Source: Bacteroidia bacterium
GTDB taxonomy: Bacteria; Planctomycetota; Phycisphaerae; Phycisphaerales; SM1A02
Length of the DNA stretch: 8,016 nucleotides
Assembly (NCBI GenBank): GCA_030054235.1
Contig: JASGCG010000058.1
Coordinates: forward strand, 1-8,016
Direction: 5' to 3'
Part shown: in pieces, positions 1 through 5,139 of the stretch
Layout of the letters: the number at the start of each line of letters is the position of its first letter
Numbering within the stretch: position 1 is the stretch's first letter
Notes under the pieces: generated by a model
The model's input: the letters and a program-made list of their open reading frames with translations, nothing else
The model's database searches: none
Told to the model about the DNA's origin: nothing
Program-made: the position numbers and the translations under genes

Positions 1-278
1 GTGGCATCCTCGTCTGCGGCACGGGCATCGGCATGTGCATCGCGGCGAACAAGGTCGATGGGATCCGCGCCGCACTCGCCAGCGATGAACTCGCCGCGCA
101 ACTTTCCCGCAGCCACAACGACGCGAACGTGCTCTGCCTGTCAGCCGACCTGATCGGGCCGATCCTGGCCAAGCGCATCCTCGACGTGTGGATGTCCACC
201 TCCTTCGAGGGCGGTCGCCATGAACGCCGCCTCGCCAAGATCACGCGCATCGAGCACGGCGAGAATCCTTCGGCCTGA
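1..278 (+). CDS. rpiB: Ribose-5-phosphate isomerase B, C-terminal part (5' end outside window)
   Basis: RpiB interconverts ribose 5-phosphate and ribulose 5-phosphate in the cytoplasmic non-oxidative pentose phosphate pathway. The reading frame is open from base 3 to the TGA at 276-278 and gives about 91 residues. It begins in the diagnostic segment GILVCGTGIGMCIAANK, which holds the cysteine that acts as catalytic base in many RpiB enzymes and the GTGIG phosphate-binding loop. Further on are SRSHNDANVL, a conserved HNDAN block, and FEGGRHERRLAKI, the C-terminal GGRH.RR signature that contacts the phosphate. An internal ATG at base 33 lies inside the conserved core and is not the start. The gene converges on the small membrane protein gene with only 21 bases between the stop codons. 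The family assignment is firm; the N-terminus cannot be seen. Confidence 0.95.
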   Translation, partial: GILVCGTGIGMCIAANKVDGIRAALASDELAAQLSRSHNDANVLCLSADLIGPILAKRILDVWMSTSFEGGRHERRLAKITRIEHGENPSA

Positions 279-306
279 TCGCGCCTGATCAGGCACTGCT
301 CAGGCC
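272..306. terminator. Inverted repeat spanning both convergent stop codons; possible bidirectional terminator
   Basis: Bases 272-278 (GGCCTGA) pair with 300-306 (TCAGGCC) in a 7-bp stem. One arm contains the rpiB TGA and the other contains the TGA of the opposite-strand gene. The loop holds a perfect 12-bp palindrome, GCCTGATCAGGC, at 283-294, which could fold on its own. There is no T-tract on either strand, so termination is an inference from position and symmetry only. Confidence 0.35.
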
Positions 307-671
307 TGCACGGGCTCGGGCTCCTGGACGATCGGCTTGATCCACGCGCCTTGGGCATCGTGCCGGGCATCGCACGCACCGCACCGGATCTCCCCCGATC
401 CTGACGCGACCGCCGACAGCGCAGCTGCACCGCATTCTGGGCAGAGCCCCTTGCCCAGCCGTGCACGGTTCCATCGCTTCTCGATCGTCCGTAGCACGAA
501 GCCCAGCACGTTGAAGAAGAGCAACCCGAAGATCGAGATGAAGAGCAGCGCCAGCGTGGCCGGCGGGAAGATGAACACGAACAGGAACGCGATGCCGAAG
601 GCGGCGAGATAGATCCCGAAGACGGCGTAGCCGTATGCGCGATTGAGTTGGCGCAGAAGCTTCAGGATCAT
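300..671 (-). CDS. Small two-helix membrane protein with C-terminal zinc ribbon, function unknown
   Basis: This 123-residue protein matches no family I can name. Residues about 13-35 and 37-60 are strongly hydrophobic (YAVFGIYLAAFGIAFLFVF, then a second stretch rich in L, F and I). They are separated by a PP turn, so the protein is probably a helical hairpin in the inner membrane. A basic segment follows (RTIEKRWNRARLGKG), then two cysteine knuckles, CPEC at 77-80 and CGAC at 97-100, typical of a four-cysteine zinc ribbon. The tail is acidic and proline-rich. By the positive-inside rule, the basic linker puts the ribbon in the cytoplasm. The ATG at 671-669 has no Shine-Dalgarno site but lies 6 bases after a TAGACT box, which supports it as the 5' end of a leaderless message. 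The gene is divergent from dnaN and convergent with rpiB. Hydrophobicity pattern and paired cysteines make it a credible gene despite overlapping open frames. Confidence 0.8.
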   Translation of the reverse strand: MILKLLRQLNRAYGYAVFGIYLAAFGIAFLFVFIFPPATLALLFISIFGLLFFNVLGFVLRTIEKRWNRARLGKGLCPECGAAALSAVASGSGEIRCGACDARHDAQGAWIKPIVQEPEPVQA

Positions 672-677
672 GGATGG

Positions 678-687
678 AGTCTAGGCC
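678..687 (-). promoter_or_regulatory. Probable -10 promoter element of the membrane protein gene (leaderless geometry)
   Basis: Read on the minus strand, the sequence is GGCCTAGACT followed by six bases (CCATCC) and the ATG at 671. With TAGACT as the -10 hexamer, transcription would start at or next to the A of the start codon. The same GGCCTAGACT and the same 6-base gap precede the superoxide dismutase gene. I see no convincing -35 hexamer. Confidence 0.55.
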
Positions 688-740
688 GTTGCGCGGCTGA
701 TTCCCCGCAGCCACCACAGGTCGTGCCAACGAGCCATCGT

Positions 741-746
741 TACACT
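741..746 (+). promoter_or_regulatory. Probable -10 promoter element of dnaN
   Basis: TACACT lies 56 bases before the dnaN ATG, so the transcript would start near 753 and carry a leader of roughly 50 bases with a ribosome binding site. It is the same hexamer as the one before the rhodanese lipoprotein gene. No clear -35 element is visible 16-18 bases upstream. Confidence 0.45.
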
Positions 747-753
747 ACGTCTG

Positions 754-770
754 GCCGGGGTTCACCCGGC
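754..770 (+). promoter_or_regulatory. Hairpin at the predicted 5' end of the dnaN leader
   Basis: GCCGGG (754-759) and CCCGGC (765-770) form a perfect 6-bp G+C stem with the five-base loop GTTCA. It lies directly after the transcription start predicted from the TACACT box. A stem at the extreme 5' end often protects an mRNA from 5'-dependent decay; that role is inferred here. Confidence 0.4.
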
Positions 771-792
771 GTTATCGAACCACCGATCCAGC

Positions 793-797
793 GAGGA
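793..797 (+). promoter_or_regulatory. Ribosome binding site of dnaN
   Basis: GAGGA sits five bases before the ATG at 803. It is the clearest Shine-Dalgarno site in the window and fixes the dnaN start. Confidence 0.75.
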
Positions 798-802
798 AGA
801 CC

Positions 803-1909
803 ATGAAGATCGTCTGCGACCGCGCCGCCCTGCTCGATGCCCTGGCCATGGCCGCCAGCGTCGTGCCGAACCGCAGCCCCGCGCCCGTCATGCTCTGCCT
901 GAAGCTCACCGCCGCCGACGGCGTGCTGTCGATCCAGGCGACCGACGGCGAGCTCGGCCTGACCGTCCACGTCTCGAGCGTGCAGGTGGACGAACCTGGC
1001 GAGGCGCTCCTGCCGGCCGACAAGCTCACGCAGATCACGCGCGCCTGCGACGACAGCACGCTGTCGATCTCGACCGAACGCAACGTGACCACGATCAAGG
1101 GCCAGCATGCGACCTTCAGGGTGTTCGGCTATGAGCCCCGCGAGTTCCCCGGCGTGCGCGATGCCAAGGACGCCGGCACCGAGTTCGAGGTGGCCGCCGG
1201 CACGCTGCGCCGACTCATCCACCGCACCGCCTTCGCCACGAGCGTCGACAACTCGCGCTACGCCATCGCCGGCACCCTGCTTGAGCGCAAGGGTCGCAAG
1301 CTCCGCATGGTCGCCACCGATGGCCGCCGGCTCGCCGTCGCCCGCGGCGACTGCAGTGCCCCCGCAGACGGCGATTCGACCTGCATCGTCCCGGCCAAGA
1401 GCCTGTCGGTCCTGAATCGGCTGCTCGATGATCCTGACGCCTCGGTCACCGTGAGCCGCGACCGCAACCGCCTCTCGATCCAGGTTGGCGAGGCTGCGAC
1501 CCTGGTCTCGAGCCTTGTCGAAGGCACCTTCCCGCCGTTCGAGGACGTAATCCCGAAGGACCACGACAAGCGTGCCACCTTCGACACGGGCGAGTTCGCC
1601 GCTGCCATCCGCCGCGCGGCGCTCCTCACGAGCGAAGAAAGCAAGGGCGTGCGACTGGCCTTCGGGCCCGGCATGCTCCGCCTGTCGAGTCGCGTCCCCG
1701 AGATGGGCGAAGCCGACATCGAACTGCCGATTGCCAAGTACGAGGGCGACCCGATCGAGATCGGCTTCAACCCCGTCTTCATCACGGACGTGCTCAAGAT
1801 CGCCGACGTTCCCGAAGTCATCGTCGAGCTGAAGAGCCCCAACAAGCCCGGCGTGGTCCGTCTTGGCCAGGACTTCGTGTACGTGGTCATGCCCGTCAAC
1901 GTGGGCTGA
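803..1909 (+). CDS. dnaN: DNA polymerase III beta subunit (sliding clamp)
   Basis: The protein forms the ring-shaped dimer that tethers DNA polymerase III to DNA and binds repair and recycling factors. Its 368 residues match the usual length of about 366 and make three clamp domains, roughly 1-125, 126-255 and 256-368. Family landmarks are MKIVCDRAALLDAL at the N-terminus, HRTAFATSVDNSRYAIAG at 140-157, MVATDGRRLAVA at 169-180, LVEGTFPPFEDVIP at 238-251 and the C-terminal VVMPVNVG. That tail replaces the common MPMRL ending, while the MP of the protein-binding pocket is kept. The start is the ATG with GAGGA five bases upstream and the expected MKI opening. The gene has its own promoter and leader and a strong terminator about 100 bases after the stop, so it looks monocistronic. 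The usual neighbours dnaA and recF are not in the window. Confidence 0.97.
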   Translation: MKIVCDRAALLDALAMAASVVPNRSPAPVMLCLKLTAADGVLSIQATDGELGLTVHVSSVQVDEPGEALLPADKLTQITRACDDSTLSISTERNVTTIKGQHATFRVFGYEPREFPGVRDAKDAGTEFEVAAGTLRRLIHRTAFATSVDNSRYAIAGTLLERKGRKLRMVATDGRRLAVARGDCSAPADGDSTCIVPAKSLSVLNRLLDDPDASVTVSRDRNRLSIQVGEAATLVSSLVEGTFPPFEDVIPKDHDKRATFDTGEFAAAIRRAALLTSEESKGVRLAFGPGMLRLSSRVPEMGEADIELPIAKYEGDPIEIGFNPVFITDVLKIADVPEVIVELKSPNKPGVVRLGQDFVYVVMPVNVG

Positions 1910-2004
1910 CGCGCACGGGGCGAGCTGACGCGCGCGGATGCAGGGCATGTGCCGCCGCTACCTCGGGGACCGCTGCGCCCTTGCGAATCGCTCCATGAAC
2001 GACA

Positions 2005-2041
2005 GCGGGGTGCGCCAATCGGCGCACCCCGCGTTGCTTTT
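2005..2041 (+). terminator. Rho-independent terminator of dnaN
   Basis: A perfect 12-bp G+C-rich stem pairs 2005-2016 with 2021-2032 around a four-base loop (AATC). It is followed by GTTGC and then TTTT at 2038-2041. The T run is on the plus strand, which assigns the terminator to dnaN. The same hairpin could also stop the oppositely oriented redoxin transcript, but that side has no T-tract. The rest of the 1910-2098 gap shows nothing else I can support. Confidence 0.8.
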
Positions 2042-2098
2042 GAAGCGGTCGTGTCCAGCTGCCGACCCCAACTGAGCCGGGTCGCCAACCGGGCGTGA

Positions 2099-2716
2099 TC
2101 ACTTGCGGGCGTACTTCACGCTGCAGCCGTAGGGCTTGGTGGTCGCAGGCTCGACCGTCTTGCCTTCCTTGAGCGCCTTCACGGCGTCAACCACGTAGTT
2201 CTTCGAGCCCTTGTCGTCGATCGCGCCGTCGTAGGCGAGCTTGCCATCCTTGCCGATGACGAAGCAGTGCGGCGTGGTCTTCGCGCCGTAGGCGTGACCG
2301 ACCTTGCCGTCGCCGTCGATCAGCGCCGGGGCCTCGATCTTGTTCTTGGCGAGGTAGTCAGCGCTCGACTTGGGATCGTTCGCGGTGGCAGCCGTGCTGT
2401 TGATGAAGAGGAACACCACGTCGGCGTCCATCTCCTTGCAGCTCTTCATCATCGAGCCGACCTTGCCCTCTTCGCAGACTTCGCGGCAGACCGGGCAGCC
2501 CGGGTTCATCCACTCGAGCACCACGACCTTGCCCTTGTAGTCGGCGAGCTTGTATTCCTTGCCGTCAGCGCCCTTGAGGGTGAAGTCGGGAGCCGCCTCG
2601 CCGATCTTGGCGGCGGCCTTCTGGCCTTCGGCAGCGAACGCTGCGGGAGCGATGACTGGCGACAGCGCGAGGCCGGCACCAAGGGTGAGCGAGGCGATGA
2701 GCGCGAGATGCTTCAT
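2099..2716 (-). CDS. Secreted redoxin / thioredoxin-fold protein (AhpC-TSA/TlpA-like)
   Basis: This 205-residue protein is a thioredoxin-fold oxidoreductase predicted to act outside the cytoplasm. Residues 1-29 form a signal peptide (MKHLALIASL, a hydrophobic core, then PAAFA-AE as a likely signal peptidase I site). The redoxin opening IGEAAPDFTLKGADGKEY is at 38-55. The active-site loop WMNPGCPVCREVC has a CxxC pair at C74 and C77, and the conserved cis-proline loop is TTPHCF at 147-152. Extra cysteines are C81, C93 and C151, and a C-terminal PYGCSVKY (C198) could act as a resolving or family-specific cysteine. The start is the ATG at 2716, with AAGGA seven bases upstream; the longer open frame to 2839 adds a non-secretory N-terminus and is rejected. 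The reduced partner and substrate are unknown, but the DsbD-N-like gene upstream on the same strand fits a shared envelope thiol pathway. Peroxidase, reductase and metal-related roles cannot be separated from sequence. Confidence 0.88.
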   Translation of the reverse strand: MKHLALIASLTLGAGLALSPVIAPAAFAAEGQKAAAKIGEAAPDFTLKGADGKEYKLADYKGKVVVLEWMNPGCPVCREVCEEGKVGSMMKSCKEMDADVVFLFINSTAATANDPKSSADYLAKNKIEAPALIDGDGKVGHAYGAKTTPHCFVIGKDGKLAYDGAIDDKGSKNYVVDAVKALKEGKTVEPATTKPYGCSVKYARK

Positions 2717-2765
2717 GGGTCGTTCCTTCTGGTTGGATCCTGGAATCGTGAAACGGTCGAGCGGG

Positions 2766-2771
2766 ACTCTA
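2766..2771 (-). promoter_or_regulatory. Possible -10 promoter element of the redoxin gene
   Basis: On the minus strand TAGAGT lies 49 bases before the ATG at 2716, inside the 89-base gap after the DsbD-N-like gene. It would give a leader of about 43 bases containing the AAGGA ribosome binding site. It resembles the other TASAST-type boxes in this window and suggests that the redoxin is not solely dependent on transcription from the upstream gene. Confidence 0.35.
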
Positions 2772-2805
2772 GCCACGCCGGAGGGCGCGGTGGTGTGCCC
2801 TGCGC

Positions 2806-3651
2806 TCACTTTGCCGCCGGGCGCACCGCGGGGACACACACGTCGAGGGCCCGGAGTCCGACCGCTGCGTCGACCACGATCATCCCGCGGACCATCGGGC
2901 GTCGATCGGGCGCATCGCCTTCGCGGACCCGGACCGGGATCTCGATCCGTCCGCCCGGCATCGGCAGCATGCGTTCACTGGGAAAGCGCACGCCGGGGCA
3001 TGCATCCGGGAACCACCGAGCGGAGCTGGCCAGCGCCGAGGCATCGAGGACCAGGACCCGTTCCTCGCCCTCGCCCCGGAGCTCGGACAGCAGCTCGGCA
3101 GGCGCGGTCACGGGGTAGCCCGTCGGCATCGCCCCTTCGCGCTCGACCAGCTCCGCTCCCAACGACTGGCGCTCCACCACGCAGTGCTCCTTGCAGGTCA
3201 TCCATTGCGCACTCAAGCGCACCGCGATCGCGCCACCCGACCATGACGCGGGCGCCGTCACTGGGACCAAGAGTCGCAGCGAACCCTCGAAGGCGAGGAT
3301 GTCCTCATCCTCCGGAAGATGGTTGGGCACGGGGAAGATCGGTTCGCCGGCCGACCAGCCCTCCGGCAGCGTCCATGACAAGCGAGGCGGCTGCCCGCTG
3401 TCTCCCGGATTGCGCCAGTACAGATGCCAGCCCCGCTCGATCGTGAACTGAACATCGAGGAACCTGCGACCATCCGAAGTGCGCAGGATGCTGGGCGCAA
3501 GCGATGCCCTGACGTGCGGCTCGGCCGATCGGGCCAATGGCCCTGTCGCTGCAGGACTGGGTGGTACCGGCGCGGCAACGCCCAAGCCGGACATGCTCCA
3601 GACGAGCACGGCCATCGGGAGCATCCGGTACGTCGTGAGGAGCATCGACAT
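2806..3651 (-). CDS. Free-standing secreted DsbD N-terminal-domain-like protein
   Basis: The 281-residue product resembles the periplasmic N-terminal domain of DsbD/ScsB-type disulfide reductases (the DsbC/DsbD_N domain family), which passes electrons to envelope thioredoxin-fold partners. A signal peptide covers the first 27 or so residues. Then come the typical GWHLYWRNPGDSGQPPRLSW block, PEGW, FPVPNHLPEDEDILAFEG, and WMTCKEHCV with a CxxxC pair (C153/C157 from this start). Cysteines near 218 and 272 are also present. It lacks the multi-helix electron-transporting domain and the C-terminal thioredoxin domain of full DsbD and ends in a soluble tail (VPAVRPAAK). Two starts compete: the ATG at 3651 lies 7 bases after a minus-strand TAGTGT box, and the ATG at 3645 has GGAG seven bases upstream, giving 279 residues. 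The open frame further upstream, to 4173, is antisense to the rhodanese gene and is rejected. Redox partnership with the neighbouring redoxin is an inference. Confidence 0.85.
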   Translation of the reverse strand: MSMLLTTYRMLPMAVLVWSMSGLGVAAPVPPSPAATGPLARSAEPHVRASLAPSILRTSDGRRFLDVQFTIERGWHLYWRNPGDSGQPPRLSWTLPEGWSAGEPIFPVPNHLPEDEDILAFEGSLRLLVPVTAPASWSGGAIAVRLSAQWMTCKEHCVVERQSLGAELVEREGAMPTGYPVTAPAELLSELRGEGEERVLVLDASALASSARWFPDACPGVRFPSERMLPMPGGRIEIPVRVREGDAPDRRPMVRGMIVVDAAVGLRALDVCVPAVRPAAK

Positions 3652-3657
3652 GCTCCG

Positions 3658-3664
3658 TACACTA
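3658..3664. promoter_or_regulatory. Overlapping divergent -10 elements (bidirectional promoter)
   Basis: The plus strand carries TACACT at 3658-3663, six bases before the ATG at 3670. The minus strand carries TAGTGT at 3664-3659, seven bases before the ATG at 3651. The two hexamers overlap in the near-symmetric stretch GTACACTAGC. Only 18 bases separate the start codons, so each -35 region would have to lie inside the opposite gene. No clear -35 is seen on either side. Confidence 0.5.
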
Positions 3665-3669
3665 GCCGC

Positions 3670-4113
3670 ATGACCCTGCGAATCCTCGCTGCATGCTTCG
3701 TCCTGTCCCTTCCGCTCGTGGCCTGCGAGCGGAGCACGAGCGACAAGGACCTGACCATGGTCCGCGCCGACGAAGTCCTCGCGCTGGGAACGCGCGACAA
3801 GGGGCTGCTGGGCAAGTCCAAGCGCGTGGTGATCATCGATCCTCGCCCGATCGCGCTCTACGAGGCAGGCCACATCAAGGGCGCCCGTTCGATGCCCATG
3901 CCGACCATGAGCGACGTCGCGGTTCCCGAACTGGGGGACTTCAAGTCCGTGGCGATCCTGGTCTACGGCACCAACGCCAACGACGTGCTCGGCCCCGCGG
4001 CCAGCAAGCGGCTCATCGAACTGGGCTACGACAACGTCTACACCCTGCGCGGCGGGCTCGAGGGCTGGACGAAGGCCAGCATGCCGGTCGTCACGGGCAA
4101 GGACCCGGGCTGA
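3670..4113 (+). CDS. Rhodanese-fold lipoprotein lacking the catalytic cysteine
   Basis: The 147-residue protein starts with a lipoprotein signal peptide (MTLRILAACFVLSLPLVAC) whose lipobox LVAC ends at Cys19, so it should be exported and lipid-anchored. A single rhodanese domain follows: VVIIDPRP (53-60, for the usual IDVR.P), YEAGHIKGARSMPM (64-77, the GHI.GA motif) and ELGYDNVYTLRGGLEGW (117-133, for the usual L...GY.NV..L.GG...W). The active-site loop, normally VVYC.TG..S, reads LVYGTNANDVLGPA, so Gly100 stands where the sulfur-accepting cysteine should be. The protein is therefore unlikely to be a sulfurtransferase and may bind or scaffold instead. The start has no Shine-Dalgarno site but lies 6 bases after TACACT, as at the sod gene. 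It is divergent from the DsbD-N-like gene and convergent with atpG. The longer in-frame extension back to 3424 runs antisense to that neighbour and would bury the lipobox. Confidence 0.88.
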   Translation: MTLRILAACFVLSLPLVACERSTSDKDLTMVRADEVLALGTRDKGLLGKSKRVVIIDPRPIALYEAGHIKGARSMPMPTMSDVAVPELGDFKSVAILVYGTNANDVLGPAASKRLIELGYDNVYTLRGGLEGWTKASMPVVTGKDPG

Positions 4114-4151
4114 GCCGGCGCGCGGCGTCACCAACCTGTCGTGGAAACGAA

Positions 4152-4181
4152 CGAGGCCCGCGCCGGATGGCACGGGCCTCG
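4152..4181. terminator. Hairpin between convergent rhodanese gene and atpG, best as atpG terminator
   Basis: CGAGGCCCG (4152-4160) pairs with CGGGCCTCG (4173-4181) in a 9-bp stem. After one mismatch it continues as a 3-bp inner stem (GCC/GGC) around GGAT. On the minus strand it is followed by TTCGTTTCC, a T-rich though imperfect tail, which suits atpG. On the plus strand the following bases are not T-rich, so service to the rhodanese gene is less certain. Confidence 0.65.
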
Positions 4182-4203
4182 CGATGCTTGACTGAAGATC
4201 GGC

Positions 4204-5067
4204 TCAACCGAGCGCCGCGGCACCCGACACGATCTCGGTGAGCTCGGTCGTGATGCGCGCCTGGCGTGCGCGGTTGTAGTTGCGCTTGAGCGTGCGGCCG
4301 AGGCCCGACGCATTGTCGGTCGCAGCCTTCATCGCCACCATGCGCATGACGTTCTCGCTCACGATCGCATCGTTGAAGGCCTGGAACAGGCTGACCTTCA
4401 CGCTGCGCGGCAGGAGGTCATCGAGGATCTCGCCGGCACCCGGGCTGAATTCGTACGACGCGGTGGATGCGCCCTGCGAAGCCTGCGGCATCGACAGCGG
4501 CAGCAACTGCACCGCTTCGGCGATCTGGCGCGCATTGCTCACGAAGCGCATGCTGCAGATCACGACCTGCTCGAACTCGCCCGCGACGAACGCGTCCATG
4601 TAGCGCTCTGCCAGGGCCTGGATGTCCTCGTACTTGGGGCGGTCACCGAACGTGAAGCGCTCCTCGGGCAGCATCTGCTGGTACTTGAAGAAGGCGAAGG
4701 CCTTCTTGCCGGCGGTGTGCAGCACGACCTGCTTGCCCTGGGCCTTGAGCGCCTTGATGCGGACCATGGCGGTGCGCAGCACGTTGCCGTTGTAGGCGCC
4801 GCAGAGTCCGCGGTCGCTGCCGATGACCAGCACGAGCACCTTGCCCGACGAGCCGCCACCCTGCAGGAGCGGGTGCGAGACATCTCCCGCCGCGGCGGCG
4901 ACTTCACCCACGAGCTGGCGGATGCGATCGGTGTAGGGCCGGGTGGCCTTGGCCCGGGCCAGCGACGCCGTGAACTTGGCGGTCGCGATCATCTGCATGG
5001 TCTTGGTGATGCGCTGGATGGTGCGGACGGCGACCATGCGCTTCTTGATCTCGCGGATCTGTGCCAT
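4204..5067 (-). CDS. atpG: F-type ATP synthase gamma subunit
   Basis: The gamma subunit is the rotating central shaft of F1, coupling proton flow through Fo to ATP synthesis at the alpha-beta hexamer. The 287-residue length is standard. The N-terminal helix is typical (MAQIREIKKRMVAVRTIQRITKTMQMIATAK). The Rossmann-like domain has GSDRGLCGAYN at 83-93. The C-terminal helix has SENVMRMVAMKAATDNA (237-253), then NRARQARITTELTEIVSGAAAL. Both terminal helices that form the coiled-coil shaft are complete. The ATG at 5067 gives the canonical MAQI.EIK opening; no Shine-Dalgarno site precedes it, and an open frame running upstream to 6168 is antisense to thiE. Unusually, no other atp gene adjoins: it diverges from thiE and converges on the rhodanese gene with a terminator between. 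It therefore appears to be transcribed alone. Confidence 0.97.
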   Translation of the reverse strand: MAQIREIKKRMVAVRTIQRITKTMQMIATAKFTASLARAKATRPYTDRIRQLVGEVAAAAGDVSHPLLQGGGSSGKVLVLVIGSDRGLCGAYNGNVLRTAMVRIKALKAQGKQVVLHTAGKKAFAFFKYQQMLPEERFTFGDRPKYEDIQALAERYMDAFVAGEFEQVVICSMRFVSNARQIAEAVQLLPLSMPQASQGASTASYEFSPGAGEILDDLLPRSVKVSLFQAFNDAIVSENVMRMVAMKAATDNASGLGRTLKRNYNRARQARITTELTEIVSGAAALG

Positions 5068-5077
5068 AGGGGTGGAA

Positions 5078-5083
5078 ATGGTA
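5078..5083 (-). promoter_or_regulatory. Possible -10 promoter element of atpG
   Basis: On the minus strand TACCAT lies 10 bases before the atpG ATG, predicting a leader of only about 3 bases. Its match to the TASACT boxes elsewhere in the window is weak, so this is tentative. Confidence 0.3.
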
Positions 5084-5119
5084 GCGTCCGTCTCGGGCCG
5101 CCGCCGCGTGCGAAACCCC

Positions 5120-5129
5120 GGCCTACGCT
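5120..5129 (+). promoter_or_regulatory. Possible -10 promoter element of thiD2-thiE
   Basis: GGCCTACGCT resembles the GGCCTAGACT boxes before the membrane protein and sod genes, differing at two positions. It ends 10 bases before the GTG at 5140, which predicts a leader of about 3-4 bases. AGGA at 5132-5135 also lies just before the GTG, but with a short four-base spacing. The 72-base atpG-thiE gap leaves no room for, and shows no motif of, a TPP riboswitch. Confidence 0.35.
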
Positions 5130-5139
5130 GCAGGAAACC

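Noticed and set aside
771..779. Possible DnaA box (TTATCGAAC) before dnaN
   Set aside because: It fits only the TTATC half of the TTATNCACA consensus, and no cluster of similar boxes is present.
740..1948. Long open frame on the minus strand opposite dnaN (about 400 codons)
   Set aside because: It mirrors dnaN codon periodicity in high-G+C DNA, has no recognisable motifs, and dnaN itself is unambiguous.
2267..3118. Plus-strand open frame across the redoxin and part of the DsbD-N-like gene
   Set aside because: It overlaps two well-supported minus-strand genes and their intergenic region; composition is low-complexity shadow sequence.
3424..3669. Upstream extension of the rhodanese lipoprotein reading frame
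   Set aside because: It lies antisense to the DsbD-N-like gene and would place the signal peptide and lipobox inside the protein.
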